Of a stretch of DNA of 64,000 nucleotides, positions 17,060 through 25,792 are shown piece by piece. Source of the stretch: Enterovibrio sp045679545 (GTDB taxonomy: Bacteria; Pseudomonadota; Gammaproteobacteria; Enterobacterales; Vibrionaceae); NCBI RefSeq assembly GCF_045679545.1, contig NZ_CP166194.1, positions 3,348,001 to 3,412,000 of the forward strand, in the 5' to 3' direction. Both the position numbers and the translations under genes were made by a program. Within the stretch, counting starts at the first letter, position 1. Every line of letters begins with the position of its first letter. The notes under the pieces are model-generated. The model did no database searches, was not told the DNA's origin, and worked only from the letters and a program-made list of their open reading frames with translations.

Positions 17060-17545
17060 ATGAAAAAAACCGATTTAGTCACCCGGGAAGGCTACAAGAA
17101 GCTCAAAGAAGAGCTCGATTTTCTATGGAAAGAACGTCGCCCGGAAATCACCAAAATCGTTTCTTGGGCGGCGAGCCTCGGCGATAGATCAGAGAACGCT
17201 GACTACACTTACAACAAGCGAATTTTACGTGAAATTGATCGCCGAGTTCGCTACCTGCGCAAGCGCTTAGAAATCCTTCGCGTAGTGGATTATAGCCCAC
17301 AGCAGGATGGTAAAGTGTTCTTTGGCGCATGGGTCGAGATTGAAAACGACGATGGCGACACCCTCAAATTCCGTATTGTCGGCCCCGATGAAATCTACGG
17401 CCGCAAAGACTACATCTCGATTGATAGCCCGATGGCGCGCGCTTTGATAAAAAAAGAAGTCGATGACGAAGCCGTGGTGATAACCCCCGAAGGCCCAAAA
17501 GTCTGGTACATCAACGCCATCACCTATCAACAAGACGATCTCTAA
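17060..17545 (+). CDS. greB: Transcript cleavage factor GreB
   Basis: Binds the RNA polymerase secondary channel and stimulates cleavage of backtracked RNA. The 161 residues have the N-terminal coiled-coil (about 1-75) with the acidic tip ASLGDRSENADYTYNKR and the basic stretch REIDRRVRYLRKRLE that distinguishes GreB from GreA, then the FKBP-like C-terminal domain ending VWYINAITYQ. It is divergent from ompR and is followed 36 bases later by tex. Confidence 0.97.
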   Translation: MKKTDLVTREGYKKLKEELDFLWKERRPEITKIVSWAASLGDRSENADYTYNKRILREIDRRVRYLRKRLEILRVVDYSPQQDGKVFFGAWVEIENDDGDTLKFRIVGPDEIYGRKDYISIDSPMARALIKKEVDDEAVVITPEGPKVWYINAITYQQDDL

Positions 17546-17581
17546 TACCGCCTTCGCGGCGGTGATTTTCAAAGGAACACC

Positions 17582-19942
17582 ATGACCACTTCAATTTATC
17601 AACAGATTGCCAGTGAGCTGAATGTACGTGACGCTCAAGTTATCGCTGCCGTCACCCTGCTCGATGATGGCAACACAGTCCCTTTTATTTCCCGTTACCG
17701 TAAAGAGGTGACCGACGGCCTAGATGACACCCAACTGCGTAATCTCGAATCACGCCTAGGCTATCTGCGCGAGTTGGAAGACCGCCGACAGGTCATTCTT
17801 AAATCAATTGATGAGCAAGGCAAGCTGACTGACGGTCTGAAAAAAGACATTCTGGGTGCTGACACCAAAAACCGCCTTGAAGATCTTTACTTACCCTACA
17901 AACAAAAACGCCGCACCAAAGGGCAAATAGCGATCGAAGCAGGCATCGAGCCATTGGCGCAACAACTTTGGCAACACCCAGACACAAACCCAGAAACAGA
18001 AGCTGCAAGCTACATTGACGCTGAAAAAGGGTTCGCAGACACTAAATCGGTGTTGGATGGCGCGCGTGCCATTTTGATGGAGCAGTTCGCCGAAGATGCA
18101 GCCCTGCTAGATAAAATTCGCCGTCACTTAAGCCAACAAGCCGAAATTCAAGCGCGTGTTATCGCAGGAAAAGAAACCGAAGGTGCCAAGTTCAAAGATT
18201 ACTTTGAACACGATGAGCGCCTCACCAAAGTACCCTCTCACCGCGCATTGGCCATGTTCCGAGGACGCAACGAAGGCATACTTCAACTGTCTCTGAATGC
18301 CGATCCGGGTCAAGAAGAGAAATCTACGGGTTCGTATTGCGAGAACATCATCTGCGATCACTATGGCGTGACAATTGGCAGTGCAGTTGCAGATCGCTGG
18401 CGCAAACAGGTCGTGAGCTTTGCATGGCGCATCAAAATTTTGATGCACATGGAAACCGAGTTGATGGGCAACTTGCGTGAAATGGCTGAAAACGATGCCA
18501 TCAAAGTGTTTGCTGATAACCTCAAAGACCTGCTTATGGCTGCCCCTGCTGGCCCTCGCAGCACCTTGGGCATCGACCCTGGTCTCCGAACAGGCTGTAA
18601 AGTGGCCGTGGTAGACAACACGGGTAAGCTATTGGATACCGCCACTATTTACCCAACCGCACCGCACAACAAGATTGCCGAATCGGCACGTGTAGTGATG
18701 GCATTGGTGAAAAAACACAATGTCGATTTGATTGCGATTGGTAACGGCACGGCTTCACGTGAAACCGATGCATTTGTAGCAGGCATGCTCAAAGATGCTG
18801 GCGAGAAAATTCAAACCGTGATGGTCAGTGAAGCAGGCGCATCCGTGTATTCGGCGTCAGAGCTTGCTGCCGCAGAGTTTCCTGAGCTGGATGTATCACT
18901 TCGCGGCGCGGTATCTATTGCTCGCCGCCTACAAGATCCGTTGGCAGAGTTGGTGAAAATCGACCCGAAATCGATCGGTGTGGGCCAATACCAACACGAT
19001 GTGAGCCAAAGCCAACTGGCGAAGCGCTTGGACGCCGTGGTTGAGGACTGTGTTAACGCCGTAGGTGTTGATGTTAACAGTGCATCTGCAGCGCTCCTGA
19101 CACGCGTAGCGGGCCTTTCAACCACCATGGCGGCAAACATTGTTGCGTTCCGTGATGAAAACGGTCGTTTTGGTGATCGTAAAACCTTGTTGAAAGTCCC
19201 ACGTCTTGGGCCTAAGGCTTACGAACAGTGTGCCGGTTTCTTGCGTGTGATGAATGGCAAAAACCCGCTTGATGGTTCATCCGTTCACCCAGAAGCTTAC
19301 CCTGTGGTCAAACGTATTGCTGACAATACTGGCAAAGCGGTGGATGCCATGATTGGCAATCACGATTTCTTACGTTCGGTAAACGCATCCGACTATGCCG
19401 ACGAAACGTTTGGCTTGCCCACAGTCACTGACATTCTGTCTGAGCTGGCCAAACCGGGCCGCGACCCGCGCCCTGAGTTCAAAACTGCAACCTTTGCCGC
19501 TGGCATTAACGAAGTGAAAGATCTCGAGCCGGGCATGGTCCTGGAAGGCTCCATCACCAACGTCACCGCGTTTGGTGCGTTCGTCGATATTGGTGTTCAC
19601 CAAGACGGCTTGGTGCATATCTCGGCGCTATCCGACAAATTCATCTCTGATCCACGTGAAGTGGTCAAAGCGGGCGACGTGGTGAAAGTGAAAGTCATGG
19701 ACGTGGATTTGCAGCGTAAACGTATTGCGCTTTCCATGCGTTTAAGCGATGAACCGGGCGCCGACAACAAGGCTGGCGGTCGTGATAAAGGCTCGCGCGA
19801 TTCACGCCCGGCTGACAATCAAAAACGCAGTTTCAGCGGCAAGCAAGAGAATAATCAGGGTGGAAAACCCGATAATCGTGGCAACCAAGGCGCATTCGGT
19901 GGCGCATTTGCTGATGCCTTTGCCAAAGCGAAACGCAACTAA
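17582..19942 (+). CDS. tex: Tex-family RNA-binding transcription factor
   Basis: Conserved nucleic-acid-binding protein (YhgF/Tex) linked to transcription and stress survival in other species. Of its 786 residues, the N-terminal helical part is followed by a YqgF/RNase H-like domain (about 325-450, STLGIDPGLRTGCKVAVVD), helix-hairpin-helix segments (about 495-560) and an S1 RNA-binding domain (about 648-718, GSITNVTAFGAFVDIGVHQD). The tail after about 725 is rich in Gly, Asn, Asp, Lys and Arg and is probably disordered. The gene follows greB and ends at a strong terminator. Confidence 0.96.
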   Translation: MTTSIYQQIASELNVRDAQVIAAVTLLDDGNTVPFISRYRKEVTDGLDDTQLRNLESRLGYLRELEDRRQVILKSIDEQGKLTDGLKKDILGADTKNRLEDLYLPYKQKRRTKGQIAIEAGIEPLAQQLWQHPDTNPETEAASYIDAEKGFADTKSVLDGARAILMEQFAEDAALLDKIRRHLSQQAEIQARVIAGKETEGAKFKDYFEHDERLTKVPSHRALAMFRGRNEGILQLSLNADPGQEEKSTGSYCENIICDHYGVTIGSAVADRWRKQVVSFAWRIKILMHMETELMGNLREMAENDAIKVFADNLKDLLMAAPAGPRSTLGIDPGLRTGCKVAVVDNTGKLLDTATIYPTAPHNKIAESARVVMALVKKHNVDLIAIGNGTASRETDAFVAGMLKDAGEKIQTVMVSEAGASVYSASELAAAEFPELDVSLRGAVSIARRLQDPLAELVKIDPKSIGVGQYQHDVSQSQLAKRLDAVVEDCVNAVGVDVNSASAALLTRVAGLSTTMAANIVAFRDENGRFGDRKTLLKVPRLGPKAYEQCAGFLRVMNGKNPLDGSSVHPEAYPVVKRIADNTGKAVDAMIGNHDFLRSVNASDYADETFGLPTVTDILSELAKPGRDPRPEFKTATFAAGINEVKDLEPGMVLEGSITNVTAFGAFVDIGVHQDGLVHISALSDKFISDPREVVKAGDVVKVKVMDVDLQRKRIALSMRLSDEPGADNKAGGRDKGSRDSRPADNQKRSFSGKQENNQGGKPDNRGNQGAFGGAFADAFAKAKRN

Positions 19943-19988
19943 ACTTATTGCGGTTTTTCTTCGCGATTCTCTTTTTATCTCATCAAAC

Positions 19989-20015
19989 TAAAACAGCGCC
20001 TCGGCGCTGTTTTTT
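19989..20015 (+). terminator. Intrinsic terminator after tex
   Basis: CAGCGC paired with GCGCTG around the loop CTCG, then six T residues. A-rich bases on the left could let it serve the convergent minus-strand gene too. Confidence 0.85.
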
Positions 20016-20057
20016 GTCTCTCTTGGTTTTACGCATCGGTACCAATGCGAAGTGTCG

Positions 20058-20531
20058 TTAAATCACAATCAGAACTTCTGAGGGAAGATTTGCCACGGAT
20101 GATTGTTGATAACGCATCGCCACCACAGCCCCAGTGCGCTGAGAGTCTTTCAACGCATCAATCTTATCCAGCACTTCTTTGGGTAGCTTGAGTCGCATGG
20201 CGTAGCCATTTTCACCTTGTGGCACATAACTACCACTCGATAACATCGAGGAAAGCTGACTAAGGGTTTCGTGAGGGGCAAATTGTGCACCATCAAAGTG
20301 GCGCGAATCTTGTGCTAAATCAGTGTAAGTAGGATGCTCAGAAGGGTCCCAAGAGGGGTTGCGAAGCTGTTTCTCTTCAGCATTGACTGGCGGCTCATCG
20401 GCGCTGGCGGTAGGCTGATGTGCCGGCACAATTTTTTCGCGCACACGATTGTCCCGCGCAACCTGCTCAGTTGGCGGATTCACTGACGGTACGACAGCAG
20501 GGATGCTGACGTTTGCGGGCGAAATGTTCAT
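20058..20531 (-). CDS. Unrecognised 157-residue protein
   Basis: No named family recognised. From the ATG at 20531 the product begins MNISPANVSIPAVVPSVNPP, continues with a Pro/Glu/Asp-rich low-complexity half (to about residue 95), and ends with a more ordered part containing LRLKLPKEVLDKIDAL-like charged helix and a hydrophobic terminus (SEVLIVI). No signal peptide, membrane helix or cysteine is visible. A GGGAGA site precedes the chosen start; a slightly longer form from 20555 is possible. It lies next to another small unknown gene on the same strand with a similar MNI start and Pro/Ala/Gln-rich N-terminus. Confidence 0.65.
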   Translation of the reverse strand: MNISPANVSIPAVVPSVNPPTEQVARDNRVREKIVPAHQPTASADEPPVNAEEKQLRNPSWDPSEHPTYTDLAQDSRHFDGAQFAPHETLSQLSSMLSSGSYVPQGENGYAMRLKLPKEVLDKIDALKDSQRTGAVVAMRYQQSSVANLPSEVLIVI

Positions 20532-20581
20532 GTCAATGTTGTCTCCCAACATCAACCGAAGGCAGCCGCCTTACGGCAAAC

Positions 20582-20599
20582 CGCGGGAATAACCCCGCG
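20582..20599 (-). terminator. GC-rich hairpin between two unknown genes
   Basis: CGCGGG and CCCGCG pair around a six-base loop in the 98-base spacer between the two small genes. It has no clear T tract, so it may be a weak terminator or a processing hairpin. Confidence 0.4.
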
Positions 20600-20629
20600 A
20601 AATGCGCAAGCTATATCTCTATAGCGAAA

Positions 20630-20965
20630 CTATACCAAAATGGCCAAAATGCCACCTATGGTGCCGATGGCAGATAAAACCTGACCGGCGGTATACGCCC
20701 CATCATCATTGCTTTTCACTTCATCAGGGTGGTCCATGCCCAATGCCCCGTAGGTGAAAGCTTCTACATCCGACGAAGCGGGTGCTTTGCCTTCGGTTTC
20801 CGTTGCCTGGTTGACAGTCTTAACGTCCGATACACCATTGGCGACTTGCGCATAAGACTGTTTTGCATCCCCATTTTGCTGCGCTTGCGCGGCCTTCGCC
20901 TCTTGATTTACCGGCGAGGGTTTCGCGTAAGTGTACTGAGAATGCCCAACGTTACCTATATTCAT
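20630..20965 (-). CDS. Unrecognised 111-residue protein with hydrophobic C-terminus
   Basis: No named family recognised. The ATG at 20965 has a strong AGGAGAG site and gives MNIGNVGHSQYTYAKPSPVN. Residues to about 85 are rich in Ala, Gln, Asn and Lys and look disordered; the last 22 (AYTAGQVLSAIGTIGGILAI and two more) form one glycine-spaced hydrophobic segment that could insert in a membrane or drive self-association. There is no N-terminal signal. The gene stands between bioH and the 157-residue unknown gene, all on the minus strand. Confidence 0.65.
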   Translation of the reverse strand: MNIGNVGHSQYTYAKPSPVNQEAKAAQAQQNGDAKQSYAQVANGVSDVKTVNQATETEGKAPASSDVEAFTYGALGMDHPDEVKSNDDGAYTAGQVLSAIGTIGGILAILV

Positions 20966-21045
20966 TATGGTCTCTCCTGATGCCATAGCAAGTAACACGT
21001 ATAAAGTATCGGCAACTAACGTTTAAAATTTAGTCGTATTTCACT

Positions 21046-21846
21046 TTATTTGGTCACTTTGTTCTGACAGGACGGCAAACATTGTCCGCAAAACGCCAAA
21101 AGCTCTTGCGTAAAATGCGCAGGATCAGAGATAAACGGTGCATGCGACGCGTTGGCAAAAATTTGCCGTTGCGACTGCGGAGCCAGTACATCAAGTTCTT
21201 GCGCCACTTTCACGGGCACAAGGCCATCCAGCCGACCGTACATCCTTAGCCAAGGCATTGAAATATCATGCAAGTGCGGCCTCAAATCAGCATCTGCGAG
21301 AATATTAAGGCCGGCTTCAAGCGCCTCAGGTTGTGGCCACGGATGCGACAACACCGATTGCTTCAACCACTTAATATCTTGCCTTGCTGTTGGGCTGCCC
21401 ATTGCCTGCAACGCTAAAAAACGCTCTACGGTTGTTTTAAAATCTCCCGCCAATTGTTTTGTAAACGCTTGCAATACCTCGGGTTTAATCCCTCGCCATC
21501 CATGTTCTGCAGCAAATCGAGGTGAGCTCGCGATAGTCACCAAGCCTTTCACTCGCTCAGGTGCAATCAGCGCCGCTTGCGTGGCAACCATTCCGCCCAA
21601 GGACCATCCTGCCCATATCGATTCCTGTGGTGAATTATTAAGCAAACACTGTGCCATCTCTTTAAGAGAGAACGTATCCGTTGGCTGGCTGAAGCCATAG
21701 CCGGGGAGATCAACGCAATGCACACGATAGTGCGGAGTGAGAGCGGGGAGAATGTTTTGCCACACGGCGCTGTTCATTCCCCATCCGTGAATGAGAATCA
21801 GATCGGAACCCTGGCCTTCCGTGTGCCAGTAAAGAGATGTCGTCAT
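21046..21846 (-). CDS. bioH: Pimeloyl-ACP methyl ester esterase BioH
   Basis: Alpha/beta hydrolase that removes the methyl group from pimeloyl-ACP methyl ester, releasing the pimelate chain for biotin synthesis. The 266 residues contain the oxyanion region IHGWGMNS and the full catalytic triad: Ser82 in GWSLGG, Asp207 in YGRLDGLVP and His235 in ASHAPFIS, at the same numbers as the Escherichia coli enzyme. The C-terminus is about ten residues longer. The gene is divergent from comF, from which its start is 39 bases away. Confidence 0.96.
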   Translation of the reverse strand: MTTSLYWHTEGQGSDLILIHGWGMNSAVWQNILPALTPHYRVHCVDLPGYGFSQPTDTFSLKEMAQCLLNNSPQESIWAGWSLGGMVATQAALIAPERVKGLVTIASSPRFAAEHGWRGIKPEVLQAFTKQLAGDFKTTVERFLALQAMGSPTARQDIKWLKQSVLSHPWPQPEALEAGLNILADADLRPHLHDISMPWLRMYGRLDGLVPVKVAQELDVLAPQSQRQIFANASHAPFISDPAHFTQELLAFCGQCLPSCQNKVTK

Positions 21847-21885
21847 TTACACTGCCTAAATTCGTTTCGAGCCATCAACACAATT

Positions 21886-22560
21886 ATGTTTCGCACTATC
21901 TTACGCGCCCTGCCACTTCGCTGTCAGCTTTGCCATCATAAGCTGGAACACAGGCGCTATCCTTGGTGCGAACCGTGCCACCTAAGCTTCCCTCGCGTCC
22001 CACGATGCCTTCATTGTGGTCTGCCTTCGCCCTCTATTACCGAAAGCTGTGGGCGCTGTCTAAGTTCGCCACCAGAGTGGGACAGTCTAACGTGCGTAGG
22101 AGGCTATACCTTTCCCTATGACAAACTGCTGCACCGCTTTAAATATCAAGGGCATTATTGGCTATCCCCTGCACTGGCTGCCCTGCTGGCACAAGAGATC
22201 GAAGACCCCGCGGCTGTTATCTTACCTGTCCCTATGCATTGGCAACGAAGAGTCATACGCGGATTTAATCACAGTTCCGTGCTCGCAAACGCCTTAGCGA
22301 AGCAGCTTGGCGTTCAATGTGAGCCCAACGTCTTAAAACGCCATCGTGCCACTCGCCAACAGCAAGGTTTAAGCAGACAATCTCGCCTCTCTAATCTTCG
22401 TGAAGCCTTTTCAATGACGGGGTCGCTGCCGGAACGTGTCGCATTGGTCGATGATGTGGTCACAACAGGCGCGACAATTGCCGAAATTTGCAGGTTGTTA
22501 CGCAGCCAGGGCGTCAAACATATCGACATCTATTGTCTTTGCCGCACCCCATCGAAGTGA
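21886..22560 (+). CDS. comF: ComF/GntX family phosphoribosyltransferase-like protein
   Basis: Homologue of the competence protein ComF and Escherichia coli GntX. I use the ATG at 21886, which starts MFRTILRALPLRCQLCHHK and gives 224 residues; the longer open frame upstream overlaps bioH. The N-terminus has four CxxC-type pairs typical of a zinc ribbon (CQLC, CEPC, CLHC, CGRC). The C-terminal PRTase fold carries VALVDDVVTTGAT, a complete PRPP-binding motif. In vibrios ComF is needed for natural transformation; that role here is inferred from family and lineage. Confidence 0.92.
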   Translation: MFRTILRALPLRCQLCHHKLEHRRYPWCEPCHLSFPRVPRCLHCGLPSPSITESCGRCLSSPPEWDSLTCVGGYTFPYDKLLHRFKYQGHYWLSPALAALLAQEIEDPAAVILPVPMHWQRRVIRGFNHSSVLANALAKQLGVQCEPNVLKRHRATRQQQGLSRQSRLSNLREAFSMTGSLPERVALVDDVVTTGATIAEICRLLRSQGVKHIDIYCLCRTPSK

Positions 22561-22651
22561 TAAAAAAGTAACCATATAGCTTCGGGGGTGATAGCGAGCA
22601 AAAACAAGAGTAAACTGTTATCAATATATCGGACTAGTCAGGTAAGAAGCC

Positions 22652-23236
22652 GTGTCTCAAATTAATATTTCAGAAAATGCACAAAGCCATTTCGTTAAGC
22701 TGCTGGAGCAGCAGCCTGAAGGCACAAGCATTCGCGTATTCGTGGTCAACCCAGGTACTCAAAGCGCGGAATGTGGCGTGTCATACTGTCCACAAGATGC
22801 GGTAGAAGCCTCAGACACCAAATACGAATTCAATGGTTTTATGGCCTATGTGGATGAGTTGAGCCTGCCATTTCTTGAAGATGCAGAAATTGACTTCGTC
22901 ACTGACAAGATGGGCTCTCAGCTAACCCTGAAAGCGCCAAACGCAAAAATGCGTAAAGTGTCTGACGATGCCACGCTTCTAGAACGCGTGGAATACGTAA
23001 TCCAAACGCAGGTTAACCCTCAGCTTGCGGGCCACGGTGGTCACATCAACCTAATTGAAATCACCGAAGACGGCGCAGCCGTTATTCAATTTGGTGGTGG
23101 CTGTAACGGTTGCTCTATGGTTGATGTCACGCTAAAAGATGGCATTGAAAAGCAACTGCTTGAAGAGTTCAGTGGTGAATTAACCGCAGTACGCGATGTG
23201 ACAGAACACGCCGCTGGTGAGCACTCTTACTACTAA
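22652..23236 (+). CDS. nfuA: Fe-S cluster biogenesis protein NfuA
   Basis: Carries and delivers 4Fe-4S clusters to target proteins under stress. The start is GTG at 22652. The 194 residues comprise an A-type-like N-terminal domain (about 1-95) that lacks the usual cluster cysteines and a C-terminal Nfu domain with the CNGC cluster motif (Cys151 and Cys154) in FGGGCNGCSMVDVTL. Position after bioH/comF is conserved. An intrinsic terminator follows. Confidence 0.97.
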   Translation: MSQINISENAQSHFVKLLEQQPEGTSIRVFVVNPGTQSAECGVSYCPQDAVEASDTKYEFNGFMAYVDELSLPFLEDAEIDFVTDKMGSQLTLKAPNAKMRKVSDDATLLERVEYVIQTQVNPQLAGHGGHINLIEITEDGAAVIQFGGGCNGCSMVDVTLKDGIEKQLLEEFSGELTAVRDVTEHAAGEHSYY

Positions 23237-23262
23237 GCGTCCCCTCGTTTAGATTAAACAAC

Positions 23263-23289
23263 AAAATGGCTCCCAAGGAGCCTTTTTGT
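23263..23289. terminator. Terminator after nfuA
   Basis: GGCTCC pairs with GGAGCC around a three-base loop, followed by five T residues on the plus strand; the A-rich left flank may also serve the convergent MATE gene. Confidence 0.82.
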
Positions 23290-23357
23290 TTACCTGCCAT
23301 TTAATGACACTCAACGATGTCGCGTCTTCTCTGAGACAGAAATGTCATTTCATGCCA

Positions 23358-24695
23358 TCAGGCTTGCAGCAGAAACTGTCCACGTCGCCATTGGTACACA
23401 AAAACCGCGCCTAATGTGACCCCTCGCAATGCCATAAAGCCAAGCATTGCAGCCCAAAGTGCATGATTGCCTGTACCGCTGAATAACCACCAAACCACAA
23501 AGAAGCCCGCCATCGAGAAGAACATGGTATTGCGCATTTCGCGCCCACGCGTCGCACCGATAAACACCCCATCCAGTAAGAAACACCACATGGAGACCAT
23601 CGGCATCGCAATCAGCCATGGTAAATAAAGATAGGCTTGCTCTCGCACGGCGGGGATATCAGAAATCACGCCCACAATAGATTTACCACCCAGCAAAAAC
23701 GCCACAGTGATCATCAAGGAGATAATCAGGCTCCAGAAGGTGGTCGCAGTAAGAGATTCCAATAACTCTTGCCGGCTTCTCGCGCCAATGGCTTTGCCCA
23801 CCATGGCCTCCATGGCATAGGCAAACCCATCCATAGCAAATGACACCAGCATCAGAAAATTCATCAATACGGCATTTGCTGCCACCACATCATCGCCCAG
23901 CGTCGCGCCTTGAAAGGTCATGAAGGTGAATGCCATTTGCAGACAAAGGCTGCGCAGGAAAATATCGCGATTCAGTTTTGCCAATCGGCTCATGCCTGCG
24001 GAGGCTTTTTTCCATTGAGTTATCGGAGAAGGCAGTGATGATTTCTTCCACACCTGAGCGACAAAAAACAATCCCAACACCATGCCGGAATAATCGGCAA
24101 TCACGCTCGCTGCCGCAGCACCTTCAACTTTCCAGTCAAATACCACCACAAACAGCAAATCAAGCACGATATTGACGAGATTGACCAAGATGATCAGCAG
24201 CATGGGTTTTTTGGCGTTTTGTGCCCCTAGCAACCAACCCATGATCACCAAATTGGTCAGCGCTGCAGGTGCGCTCCAAATTCGAATTGAAAAGTACTCA
24301 TCGGCATACCGCTTAACTTCTGCGCTGGCATCACTAAAAGAAAATACGGCATTGGAGATGAAAGGATGCAAAGCAAGAATAATAAAAGCCAGCAACCACG
24401 CCAGTGTGATGCCTTGCAAAAAAACGTTAGCCAACCCGGTCTTGTCGTCCGCGCCCCAAGCTTGCGCCGTGAGTCCAGTGGTGGCCATACGCAAGAAACC
24501 CAACAACCAAAACGTGACGGCAATCATGGTGCTGCCAATCGCTACACCGCCGAGATACCATGCATGATCAAGATGTCCAATCACCGCCGCATCCACCAGC
24601 CCCAATAAAGGCACCGTGATATTGGACAACACCATGGGGAAGGCCAGTGAAAACACACGAACGTGCAATGATTTTTGTTTAAGCGCCGAGAACAT
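23358..24695 (-). CDS. dinF: MATE family efflux transporter (DinF-like)
   Basis: Multidrug/toxin extrusion membrane protein of 445 residues with about twelve hydrophobic helices. The N-terminal half begins FSLAFPMVLSNITVPLLGLVDAAVIGHL, and the middle contains GWLLGAQNAKKPM; both resemble the DinF subgroup. In enterobacteria dinF follows lexA and is induced by DNA damage. Here it lies at the far end of a cytochrome oxidase cluster that separates it from lexA, and I see no LexA box before it, so SOS control is doubtful. Confidence 0.88.
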   Translation of the reverse strand: MFSALKQKSLHVRVFSLAFPMVLSNITVPLLGLVDAAVIGHLDHAWYLGGVAIGSTMIAVTFWLLGFLRMATTGLTAQAWGADDKTGLANVFLQGITLAWLLAFIILALHPFISNAVFSFSDASAEVKRYADEYFSIRIWSAPAALTNLVIMGWLLGAQNAKKPMLLIILVNLVNIVLDLLFVVVFDWKVEGAAAASVIADYSGMVLGLFFVAQVWKKSSLPSPITQWKKASAGMSRLAKLNRDIFLRSLCLQMAFTFMTFQGATLGDDVVAANAVLMNFLMLVSFAMDGFAYAMEAMVGKAIGARSRQELLESLTATTFWSLIISLMITVAFLLGGKSIVGVISDIPAVREQAYLYLPWLIAMPMVSMWCFLLDGVFIGATRGREMRNTMFFSMAGFFVVWWLFSGTGNHALWAAMLGFMALRGVTLGAVFVYQWRRGQFLLQA

Positions 24696-24796
24696 AAACC
24701 CGCTGATCAGCTAATAAATAGTGAACGCATACTAGCAGAAAGTCCGCGACAAAAAGACGGTGGTTGGTTCACCGTCAAGGAAGATTGAGATGAAAA

Positions 24797-24820
24797 CACC
24801 GCGACAGTAAGTCGCGGCGT
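24797..24820 (-). terminator. Hairpin after heme O synthase, possible terminator
   Basis: CCGCGAC pairs perfectly with GTCGCGG around a five-base loop, about 60 bases past the ctaB stop. The following T tract on the minus strand is short (TGTTTTC). Confidence 0.55.
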
Positions 24821-24877
24821 AAAGAAGTAAATCTGAGAGAGGGACATCTGTGCGTGCTCATGTCGAACCCAAGAGCG

Positions 24878-25792
24878 CTATGCTAACGCATACCAAGCAT
24901 GATCGGCTAACAAGGCCACAAACAAACCAAAGATGTGCCAAATTGAGAATTTGAAGGTTTGCCACGCTAACCCTTTCTGATCTGCAAACTTGAGTCGCCA
25001 TGCATACCATACGAATCCAAGGTTAAGCGCCAAACTGCCCACCATGTAGATACCGCCACTCATTCCCGACAACCAAGGCAAGAAGCCCACAACCACAAGC
25101 AGCAAGGTATAGAGCAAAATCATGGTATTGGTGTATTCCACACCATGGGTTACGGGCAACATTGGCACGCCCGCTTTGGCGTAATCTTTCTGACGATGGA
25201 TTGCCAATGCCCAGAAGTGCGGTGGCGTCCATGTAAACACCAACATCACCAGCAACAGTGCATGTGGGTCTAACGTGCCAGTCACCGCTACCCAACCAAG
25301 CAATGGCGGCATCGCGCCAGCCAAGCCACCAATCACAATGTTTTGCGGCGTGGCATGTTTAAGCCACACGGTATAAACCAGGGCATAGCCAATTAAACTG
25401 GCGAAGGTCAACCAGGCCACCAGAGAATTCAGCACCCACAATGAGGCAAAACCGGCGACCATGAGCGCACCACCAAATGCCAACGCCTGCATCGTACCCA
25501 CACGCCCTTTAGCGACAGGTCGATGAATGGTGCGCTGCATCTGTCGATCGATACGCTGGTCAATCACATGATTAAACACCGCTGCGGCAGCGGATTGCAT
25601 GCCGATACCCAGTAATCCCAAAATCACCGCTTTGGCAGGTGGCAACGCCGGAACCGCCAAACACATGCCCACCATGGCCGTAAGCAGCAGCATGGCCACT
25701 ACTTTGGGCTTGGTTAATTCAAGATAATCGCGCCACAGCGCGGATTCCGTTGACGCGCCGCTATCCAGCGATTGCACAGAAACTTTAGCCAT
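24878..25792 (-). CDS. ctaB: Protoheme IX farnesyltransferase (heme O synthase)
   Basis: UbiA-family membrane prenyltransferase that attaches a farnesyl group to heme B to make heme O (also called CyoE). The 304 residues have about nine membrane helices, the first Asp-rich site NHVIDQRIDRQMQR, the conserved YTVWLKHATPQNIVIGG and the WTPPHFWALAI motif. It overlaps the heme A synthase gene by 8 bases, so the two heme-modifying enzymes are co-translated at the end of the oxidase cluster. Confidence 0.96.
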   Translation of the reverse strand: MAKVSVQSLDSGASTESALWRDYLELTKPKVVAMLLLTAMVGMCLAVPALPPAKAVILGLLGIGMQSAAAAVFNHVIDQRIDRQMQRTIHRPVAKGRVGTMQALAFGGALMVAGFASLWVLNSLVAWLTFASLIGYALVYTVWLKHATPQNIVIGGLAGAMPPLLGWVAVTGTLDPHALLLVMLVFTWTPPHFWALAIHRQKDYAKAGVPMLPVTHGVEYTNTMILLYTLLLVVVGFLPWLSGMSGGIYMVGSLALNLGFVWYAWRLKFADQKGLAWQTFKFSIWHIFGLFVALLADHAWYALA

